Assembly (NCBI GenBank): GCA_030613705.1
Contig: JAUWLJ010000178.1
Coordinates: 1 to 5,384, forward strand
From: Chloroflexota bacterium
Lineage (GTDB): Bacteria; Chloroflexota; Anaerolineae; Anaerolineales; UBA4823
DNA length: 5,384 nucleotides
Direction of reading: 5' to 3'
Made by a program: the position numbers and the translations under genes. The notes under the pieces are model-generated. The model did no database searches. It saw nothing but the letters and a program-made list of their open reading frames with translations, and was not told the origin of the DNA. Positions within the stretch are counted from its first letter, which is position 1. The number at the start of each line of letters is the position of its first letter. This document shows, in pieces, positions 1 through 5,384 of the stretch.

Positions 1-3000
1 AATTAATTGAACAAGTAGTAATGAATGCCGTTGATCGGCAGCGTGAATATGTCCTTGGTTACCTCGTTAATGATGTTCAAGTCGCAGATGTTCAAGTATC
101 GCAGGATAAATCCTGGGGGGTTGTGTACCTTGAAATGATCGATCCGAATACAGGCGAACTGTTACCATCTGAACCTGGACTTGCCTTCGTGCAATGGACT
201 GGTTCAGATTGGGCGGTAACCTTGCCCACCGATCCTGGTTGGATAGATCTGGTGAGATCGGCTCCAGAGGCCCTGCTTACCGATGAATATAAAATCTCTT
301 ACATAGAGATGTATCAAACAGAAATCTTATCTGCTCAGGCAACTTATTCAGGTTACCTGCTGCCATGGGAGGCTGGGAGAATAGTATATTTATCCCAGAG
401 TACAGGACACGATCAATATATTCCTTCCGGTAGCGCCCATTATTCATTCGATTTCTATATCTCCAAAACGATGTATCAGCTGCGTGCTTCTAAGGCAGGT
501 ACAGTTTGGCGAACAAGGTGGGATGTTCCCAATGGTGATGACAGCGATATGGGGAATTATATCGTCCTTATGGACACCTCCACCTCCCCGATAACTTACC
601 AGCTTTATCTTCATCTAGCTCAAGACAGCATACCAGTTGAATTGAGAACCAAAGGTACCTTGATATCCCAAGGACAATTTATCGGGATTGCTGATGATAC
701 AGGTCAAAGCACTGGTCACCATTTGCATTTCCACGTCCACACCAATCCCAATTCTTACTGGGGCACTTCAGTGGATATCACATTTGATGATGTTGATATT
801 AACGGTGGTCGACCTCGACGGGAAAGCGATTTAAAATATTGCACCCGAGCCGGAGATGTATGCAGCCAATTCCGGAATTTCTACATATCTGGCAACGGGA
901 CTCCTGGCGATACCACTCCACCCACCGGCGATTTGTTCGAGCCTGGAACAGGGTTTGTGGCTGATTCTCCATCGGTTCATGTAGAAGGATGGTCATTTGA
1001 CGATGAAAGCGGTCTGAACCACGCTCGTTTGATCGCCTATTACAACAACGCCTGGCATGAAGTAGGGGATGAGATTTCGAATATCGCCTTCTCCATGGAC
1101 TGGGATTTGTGTACAAACGATGTTCCTGATGGGCCAGTAGGTCTTGCATTACGTATCTGGGATAATGCCGGAAATCCATCTCTTGGCTTGCCAGGACTTA
1201 CCCATATCATCAAGAACTACTCTTGCACTGCAGCAACCCCAGCGTGTAGACCAGGACCAGACCAGGTAGGAATCTTCGGCGATTCAGATTTTCAGGGAGA
1301 TTGTCAATTACTTGATCTCGGGGAATATTCTCAATTACCACCAAATATCGACAACGGTATTGAATCCATTCAGGTCGGCGCTAATGTGTTGGCTGAGTTA
1401 TTTATCGACGCCAATTTCACCGGTCGTAGTGAGACAATAGTTCGAGATGAGGGTGATTTAGGCGATAATCTTATCGGTGATAATCAAATCACCTCGATCA
1501 GAGTATCCGCAAGATCAATATCACCGTCAGCTCCTGAAGTTCTCATCTCCCCAAAGAATGGAGAACAATTTCCATTAGGTTCATCTCTAAGCTTTTCCTG
1601 GCGTGACCCCGGCGGAGGGACGCAATTCCAAGTCTCCTTGGATGGACCACTAGATGAAACGACCTCTTCTGGATGGTTGAATACGCCTTACTGGATAACT
1701 GGAAAACATTTGCCTGAGGGGGTTTATACCTGGAAAGTTTTGGCGCGCAGCTGCCCGGATGACTCTTGCAACAGCCCTTGGAGCAGTTCTCCATCCTTCA
1801 CCATTATTTTGCCTGCTTCAACATCCCTTTCAGCAACGACTCCTTTCAGCGATAATTTTGAAAGCGGGATTGACAATTGGACTAAGACTGGTCTCTGGAA
1901 CTTGCAATCTAATGCCGAATTCGCCCACAGCATGGATCACAGCTTGTACTACGGTATTGTTCAAGATCACAATTATGATGATGGAGGACCCAATTTCGGA
2001 GATCTGACCACTAGACCTATATCCATCCCTGACGACAATTATGTTCTTCGTTTTTGGTATCGATACGATACAGAAGGACCTGGAGACCATTGGGATCAGC
2101 GCTGGGTCCAAATTTCATCCAATGGAAGTTCGTTTGAAAATATCCTTCAATTGAAGGATGATGAAGAAAATCAATGGCTCCAGGCAACTTTGGATTTATC
2201 AGCTTATGGTGACCAAACTATTCGCATAAGATTTCATTTCGCCACTCTCGACAAACAGCAAAATAATGATCATGAGGGCTGGTTGATCGACGACTTCGAA
2301 ATCACACAATCAGCTTTACCAACCTGTTCCGATGCGGACAATACACCTGCAGGAGCAATTTCCATCGAATTTAACCAGACTCTCAGCCAAAAGATTTGTC
2401 CCACCGGAGATATAGATTATTTCAAATTCGAGGGTCTTGCTGGCGATCACATTGTGCTCGACGTGGATACACCCTCCAATAATCCGGTCGATGATCTCGA
2501 TTTATACCTCTTCCTGGTTGACAGCGATGGCGAATCCATTCTTGCACAACACGATGACGAGATTTTAGGAATTAGACTCGATCCACATCTCGGATACCGG
2601 CTGACACGTACAGGTACCTACTATGTTCGCGCACGTCTTTGGTCTCATCCATCACACGGAGGAGAGGAGTTCACCTATAATCTCACTCTCAACAAGGACA
2701 ATACTGCTCCGCAAGGGATATTTATCTCACCCACCACAGGTTCATATCTTCAAGATTCACAGGATCTTACTCTTTCTGTCAACGCCAGCGATTTTAAAAG
2801 TGGGATCAGTCATGTTGATTTTCTGTATCATCCAGGAGATTGGATCACATCAACCTGGCAGGTGATCGGTACCGATCAAGATGGTTCGGATGGATGGCAA
2901 ATCACTTTCGACACAACAGCACACTCTGAACAGAAGAACATGGCTTTTTTCGCAAATATTTATGATTGGGCTGGCAATTGGATGGGAGCCGGTTCCTGGG

Positions 3001-3752
3001 ACCTAGTTTTAGACCGAACCCCTCCCGTGACTGCATTAGATAGCTTAGAACCGCTTCAACAAAGCACAGCTTTTCAGCTCCAATGGACTGGCAGCGATAA
3101 TCTAACAGGCATTGAATATCACGAACTTCAATCACAAATCGGGACAGGCGGCTGGTCAGAAATCCTACCAAACCCAAGTGGAACTGCTAATAGCATCTGG
3201 TTTGTCGGTCAATCCGGAAAGCAATATAATTTCCGTATGAGGGGTGTGGATTATGCCAGCAATCAGGAATCCTTTCCGCCGGATGCCGAGACAAACACCG
3301 ATATTCCTGATGCTGCTACGATTTGCTCAACACCTGATGCCTGGGATGATACCGGTGACGATAACACTCCAAATAATTCATCATTCATCGATATCAATGA
3401 GCCAGCAAAGATCCACAATTTTTGCAATCCATTGACAAACGATCGCTTAGGTGATGAAGATTGGGTCAATTTCAATGTTGATACCGGAGTGGACTACATC
3501 CTTGAAAGTATTCCCCTGTTTGATAACACAGGAGCTGTTCTGGAATTATACGCTGCGGATGGAACCACACTGATTAAAAGTGCCCAATCGAATATGATTG
3601 GCGAGAAAGCTCGAATTATTTGGACTTCCGACCGAACCGACCAGGTTTATCTACGTGTCCGGCACTTGGATGGTAATATCGCTGGAAATATTGTCTCTTA
3701 CCAGCTGAAGGTCAACTATTTCTTGCAAATTTTCTTACCTTTCATCCGATAA
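1..3752 (+). CDS. Secreted M23-family metallopeptidase with multiple adhesion-like domains (5' partial)
   Basis: A large exported zinc endopeptidase, probably cutting peptidoglycan cross-links or surface protein. Codons are in phase from base 3 with no upstream stop. The ATG at 21 has no Shine-Dalgarno and no signal peptide follows, so the true start lies left of the window. Residues are counted from that ATG. Residues 1-125 are a prodomain-like region. The M23 domain is about 129-260, with zinc ligands H140, D144 (HYSFD) and H236, and catalytic H198 and H234 (HHLHF): the full active set. Then come: Ig-like 297-400; beta/gamma-crystallin 409-498; FN3-like 504-596; MAM/jelly-roll 608-763 (starts DNFESGIDNW, ends WLIDDFEI); PPC 769-892 (GDIDYFKF); Ig-like 895-1000; FN3-like 1001-1090; PPC-like 1103-1232 (DEDWVNF); tail IFLPFIR. 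Twelve cysteines fall as one pair per region. There is no transmembrane anchor or LPXTG motif. The catalytic call is firm; exact substrate and module boundaries are inference. Confidence 0.9.
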   Translation, partial: LIEQVVMNAVDRQREYVLGYLVNDVQVADVQVSQDKSWGVVYLEMIDPNTGELLPSEPGLAFVQWTGSDWAVTLPTDPGWIDLVRSAPEALLTDEYKISYIEMYQTEILSAQATYSGYLLPWEAGRIVYLSQSTGHDQYIPSGSAHYSFDFYISKTMYQLRASKAGTVWRTRWDVPNGDDSDMGNYIVLMDTSTSPITYQLYLHLAQDSIPVELRTKGTLISQGQFIGIADDTGQSTGHHLHFHVHTNPNSYWGTSVDITFDDVDINGGRPRRESDLKYCTRAGDVCSQFRNFYISGNGTPGDTTPPTGDLFEPGTGFVADSPSVHVEGWSFDDESGLNHARLIAYYNNAWHEVGDEISNIAFSMDWDLCTNDVPDGPVGLALRIWDNAGNPSLGLPGLTHIIKNYSCTAATPACRPGPDQVGIFGDSDFQGDCQLLDLGEYSQLPPNIDNGIESIQVGANVLAELFIDANFTGRSETIVRDEGDLGDNLIGDNQITSIRVSARSISPSAPEVLISPKNGEQFPLGSSLSFSWRDPGGGTQFQVSLDGPLDETTSSGWLNTPYWITGKHLPEGVYTWKVLARSCPDDSCNSPWSSSPSFTIILPASTSLSATTPFSDNFESGIDNWTKTGLWNLQSNAEFAHSMDHSLYYGIVQDHNYDDGGPNFGDLTTRPISIPDDNYVLRFWYRYDTEGPGDHWDQRWVQISSNGSSFENILQLKDDEENQWLQATLDLSAYGDQTIRIRFHFATLDKQQNNDHEGWLIDDFEITQSALPTCSDADNTPAGAISIEFNQTLSQKICPTGDIDYFKFEGLAGDHIVLDVDTPSNNPVDDLDLYLFLVDSDGESILAQHDDEILGIRLDPHLGYRLTRTGTYYVRARLWSHPSHGGEEFTYNLTLNKDNTAPQGIFISPTTGSYLQDSQDLTLSVNASDFKSGISHVDFLYHPGDWITSTWQVIGTDQDGSDGWQITFDTTAHSEQKNMAFFANIYDWAGNWMGAGSWDLVLDRTPPVTALDSLEPLQQSTAFQLQWTGSDNLTGIEYHELQSQIGTGGWSEILPNPSGTANSIWFVGQSGKQYNFRMRGVDYASNQESFPPDAETNTDIPDAATICSTPDAWDDTGDDNTPNNSSFIDINEPAKIHNFCNPLTNDRLGDEDWVNFNVDTGVDYILESIPLFDNTGAVLELYAADGTTLIKSAQSNMIGEKARIIWTSDRTDQVYLRVRHLDGNIAGNIVSYQLKVNYFLQIFLPFIR

Positions 3753-3778
3753 TTTGGAATATTGGTCAACTTTGTCCC

Positions 3779-3799
3779 CCTACCCCTGATCGTGGTAGG
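3779..3799 (+). terminator. Small intergenic hairpin, possible weak terminator
   Basis: CCTACC (3779-3784) and GGTAGG (3794-3799) form a perfect 6-bp stem around a 9-nt loop, 26 bases after the metallopeptidase stop. Pairing can resume beyond one mismatch. No run of T follows, so it is not a classic intrinsic terminator. Its place between the two genes is the main reason to list it; it could instead be an operator or chance. Confidence 0.2.
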
Positions 3800-3817
3800 A
3801 GTGTTCGACTGCATCAA

Positions 3818-3826
3818 TGGTATACT
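3818..3826 (+). promoter_or_regulatory. Extended -10 promoter element for the glycosyltransferase gene
   Basis: TGGTATACT matches the extended -10 consensus TGnTATAAT at all but one position. No good -35 hexamer sits 16-18 bases upstream, as is often true of extended -10 promoters. Transcription would begin near 3833, leaving a leader of about 45 nt before the TTG start at 3878. This fits the idea that the glycosyltransferase and its overlapping downstream gene are transcribed apart from the metallopeptidase. Support is sequence match and position only. Confidence 0.4.
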
Positions 3827-3877
3827 TCTTCCAGATCGTATTAAAGTTCACGAATCATTCCTGGTTATTGGATTTCA

Positions 3878-4825
3878 TTGAAACTAATCATTCAAATTCC
3901 TTGCTTAAATGAAGCACAGAATATCGCTCAAACTGTGCGGGCATTACCCAGGGAAATTCCCGGGATTGATAACCTTGAATATATGGTCATCGACGATGGG
4001 TCAACTGACAACACCTCTGAGATAGCCCACCAGAGCGGAGTCCATCACGTCATCACTCTCCCCCATCATGTTGGATTGGCAACCACTTTCACCATTGGAT
4101 TAGAATCTGGTTTAAAGCAAGGTGCAGACATAATTGTTAACACCGATGCAGATAATCAATACAATGCGGATGATATACCTTTACTTGTTGGACCGATACT
4201 TTCCGGACAGGCTGACATTGTTATCGGCGATCGCGGTGTTGCCAGCCTAAAAACTTTTTCTCCCACAAAACGTACTTTGCAGCGATTTGGGAGCTGGGTT
4301 ATTGGAAAAGCTTCAGGCATTAACACCCCAGATGCCACCAGCGGTTTCCGGGCTTTCACCCGCTCTGCAGCCCTGCGAACATTGGTGATGAACGATTATT
4401 CTTACACACTAGAGACATTAATCCAGGCAGGTGCCCGCCGGATGGTCGTTGAATACGTTCCAGTTCGCACCAATGAACAAGTTCGCCCCTCCCGCTTAAT
4501 GCGCAGTATCCCAGATTACCTGGCAAATTCCAGCACCATCATTCTGCGCGCGTACACCATGTATCGCCCTTTACGTGTGTTCATTGGAATCAGTTTGATC
4601 TTCATTTTCGCAGGATTAATTGGATCAGGACGATTTCTTTACTTTTACATCATTGGGGAAGGTGCAGGGCATGTCCAATCCGTAATCTTATCTGCTGTTT
4701 TATTGATCGTAGGATTCCAGATATTCTTGATTGGCTTGGTTGCTGACTTGATTGGTTTTAACCGCATGGTTCTCGAGGAGATACTGTATCGCTTACGCCG
4801 GTTTGAACTGGGGAAGGATGAGTGA
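3878..4825 (+). CDS. GT2-family glycosyltransferase, polyprenyl-phosphate sugar synthase-like, membrane-anchored
   Basis: Transfers a sugar from a nucleotide donor, most likely to a polyprenyl phosphate carrier at the inner membrane face (known for this GT2 subgroup; inferred here). The 315-residue protein opens directly into the GT-A fold: IPCLNE at 7-12, nucleotide-binding DDGSTD at 39-44, metal-binding DAD at 90-92 within TDADNQY, and DATSGFRAF at 152-160, all typical of DPM1/ArnC-like enzymes. Two membrane helices follow at about 233-255 and 267-292, then a charged C-terminal tail. The start is TTG: the in-frame stop at 3842 leaves no ATG or GTG before it, and the first beta strand begins at once after it. 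The ribosome site is weak (TTGGA about 5 nt upstream). The stop overlaps the next gene by 8 bp, implying coupling. Sugar and acceptor cannot be read from the sequence. Confidence 0.92.
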   Translation: MKLIIQIPCLNEAQNIAQTVRALPREIPGIDNLEYMVIDDGSTDNTSEIAHQSGVHHVITLPHHVGLATTFTIGLESGLKQGADIIVNTDADNQYNADDIPLLVGPILSGQADIVIGDRGVASLKTFSPTKRTLQRFGSWVIGKASGINTPDATSGFRAFTRSAALRTLVMNDYSYTLETLIQAGARRMVVEYVPVRTNEQVRPSRLMRSIPDYLANSSTIILRAYTMYRPLRVFIGISLIFIFAGLIGSGRFLYFYIIGEGAGHVQSVILSAVLLIVGFQIFLIGLVADLIGFNRMVLEEILYRLRRFELGKDE

Positions 4826-5384
4826 TTTACCAGGGGAGATAGTCTCTGGAACAAGTGATCTAACTAAACCTGGGGCTGATAACTCATTGACTACAAATCC
4901 GAGATTCTCACTCATTCCTGATAAAGGAATTTATTCACAGGTACAAATCACGAAGAAGATTCTCTTCTTCGTGATTTTCGCATTCATTCTTTTGGGATGT
5001 GCACCCGTAGAGAGAAAAGAACAGCCTGCGCATAAGGATCTCATCCAACTCGATGGTGATGGTTCTCTTGGACAAACATTCCTTTCTCGTTACGATGGCC
5101 TCAGTGGAATTTCTATCTTCTTAAAACCTAGTGACCAAAAGACTGGTGAATTGAGATTGGAGTTATTACACAATCAAATTGATACTCAGGTATTGCGAAA
5201 AGCCACATTAGAAATTGATCAGATTTCAACTCCTGGATTTCATAATTTCTCGTTCCCCCCAATCAAAGACAGCTTCAATGAAGACTATTACATCTCACTG
5301 ACTTTTAGTGGTCCTGGATATACATCTATCGGAAGTGCTTCAGGAAAAGTTTACTTAAATGGAGCTCTCTATGAGGACGGATTC
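4818..5384 (+). CDS. Membrane-anchored protein of unknown function, N-terminal part (3' partial)
   Basis: An uninterrupted 189-codon frame runs off the right edge. It begins with ATG inside the end of the glycosyltransferase gene (shared ATGAGTGA). GGGGAAGG abuts the ATG, too close for a normal ribosome site, so re-initiation after the upstream stop is likely. A later in-frame TTG at 4887 is an alternative start. Residues 1-45 are polar; KK at 46-47 precedes a hydrophobic segment at about 48-63 ending LLGC (58-61), which is either a signal-anchor or a lipobox with C61 as lipid site. Residues 75-189 look extracytoplasmic and beta-rich: [14 protein letters not shown] at 85-98, alternating strands, and FSFPPIKDS at 144-152. 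I recall similar regions in Chloroflexota membrane proteins, sometimes ahead of multi-spanning glycosyltransferase-like parts, but cannot confirm it. The gene pair suggests a role in surface glycan assembly. Confidence 0.8.
   Translation, partial: MSDLPGEIVSGTSDLTKPGADNSLTTNPRFSLIPDKGIYSQVQITKKILFFVIFAFILLGCAPVERKEQPAHKDLIQLDGDGSLGQTFLSRYDGLSGISIFLKPSDQKTGELRLELLHNQIDTQVLRKATLEIDQISTPGFHNFSFPPIKDSFNEDYYISLTFSGPGYTSIGSASGKVYLNGALYEDGF
4945..4977 (+). repeat. Perfect 15-bp inverted repeat (hairpin) inside coding sequence
   Basis: AAATCACGAAGAAGA (4945-4959) is matched exactly by its reverse complement TCTTCTTCGTGATTT (4963-4977) around a 3-nt loop, TTC. One more T follows the right arm, giving a four-T run at 4975-4978. 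The shape is that of an AT-rich, two-way intrinsic terminator, yet it lies in frame over codons for [10 protein letters not shown], the start of the membrane segment of the last gene, and 120 bases after the glycosyltransferase stop. It may act as an attenuator or partial terminator between the two genes, or as an mRNA structure that slows ribosomes at the membrane segment. The repeat is certain; its role is not. Confidence 0.85.

Noticed and set aside
21..23. ATG at 21 as the true start of the metallopeptidase
   Set aside because: The frame is open to the left edge, there is no Shine-Dalgarno before it, and no signal peptide follows although the protein is clearly exported. The gene must begin upstream.
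799..1179. A 126-codon open frame on the minus strand
   Set aside because: It lies wholly inside the metallopeptidase gene, is rich in Arg, His and Cys in a way typical of antisense frames, and has no recognisable domain.
1543..2111. Several short overlapping open frames on both strands
   Set aside because: They sit within well-supported FN3-like and MAM-like coding sequence, overlap each other, and lack domain or ribosome-site support.
2623..3475. Further short open frames on both strands in the PPC and Ig-like coding region
   Set aside because: They are shadows of the large reading frame; their translations are compositionally odd and show no motifs.
3717..3752. Sortase (LPXTG) or dockerin-type anchor at the metallopeptidase C-terminus
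   Set aside because: No LPXTG, no trailing membrane helix with basic end, and no paired calcium-loop dockerin repeats are present.
3779..3799. Strong intrinsic terminator after the metallopeptidase
   Set aside because: The hairpin stem is only six perfect pairs and no T-run follows, so it is listed only as a weak candidate.
4645..4854. A minus-strand frame over the glycosyltransferase 3' end
   Set aside because: It is antisense to the conserved membrane helices and the coupled gene overlap, and its translation has no plausible fold or motif.
1..5384. Mobile element, phage, CRISPR, defence system, tRNA or rRNA
   Set aside because: No transposase, integrase, nuclease or helicase motifs, no spaced repeat array, and no structural RNA signature were seen on either strand.

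Overview
The window most resembles a piece of a Chloroflexota (Anaerolineae-like) genome. This is an inference from protein style, not from a search. Three things suggest it: a secreted multidomain protein ending in a short 'IFLPFIR' tail, much like the 'YLPLV'-type tails common on large exported proteins of that phylum; a GT2 glycosyltransferase with a C-terminal membrane pair of the kind frequent there; and a membrane protein with a 'GQTF..R.DGLSGI' luminal domain. Base composition looks moderate and even throughout, and no mobile element, RNA gene or CRISPR array is visible. All genes are on the + strand and there is no gene-free stretch over 300 bases.

Layout. (1) Positions 1-3752 hold the 3' part of a very large exported zinc metallopeptidase. 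An M23 (LytM-type) catalytic domain is followed by a chain of about eight beta-sandwich or binding modules: Ig-like, beta/gamma-crystallin, FN3-like, MAM-like jelly roll, PPC, Ig-like, FN3-like and PPC-like. The reading frame is open at the left edge, so the signal peptide and true start lie outside the window. (2) Positions 3753-3877 are a 125-bp intergenic gap with a small hairpin and a good extended -10 promoter element. (3) Positions 3878-4825 encode a complete GT2 glycosyltransferase starting at TTG, resembling polyprenyl-phosphate sugar synthases. (4) From 4818 to the right edge is the 5' part of a membrane-anchored protein. It overlaps the glycosyltransferase stop by 8 bp and carries a striking perfect 15-bp inverted repeat exactly over its membrane-segment codons.

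The glycosyltransferase and the overlapping downstream gene look like one translationally coupled unit. It probably acts at the cytoplasmic membrane in cell-surface glycan or glycolipid assembly, making a lipid-linked sugar that a neighbouring membrane protein uses or presents. The upstream metallopeptidase acts outside the cell, presumably on peptidoglycan or cell-surface protein, and probably belongs to a separate transcript. Nothing here proves a new system. The most unusual items are the hairpin inside the start region of the last gene and the calcium-type crystallin module inside the peptidase.
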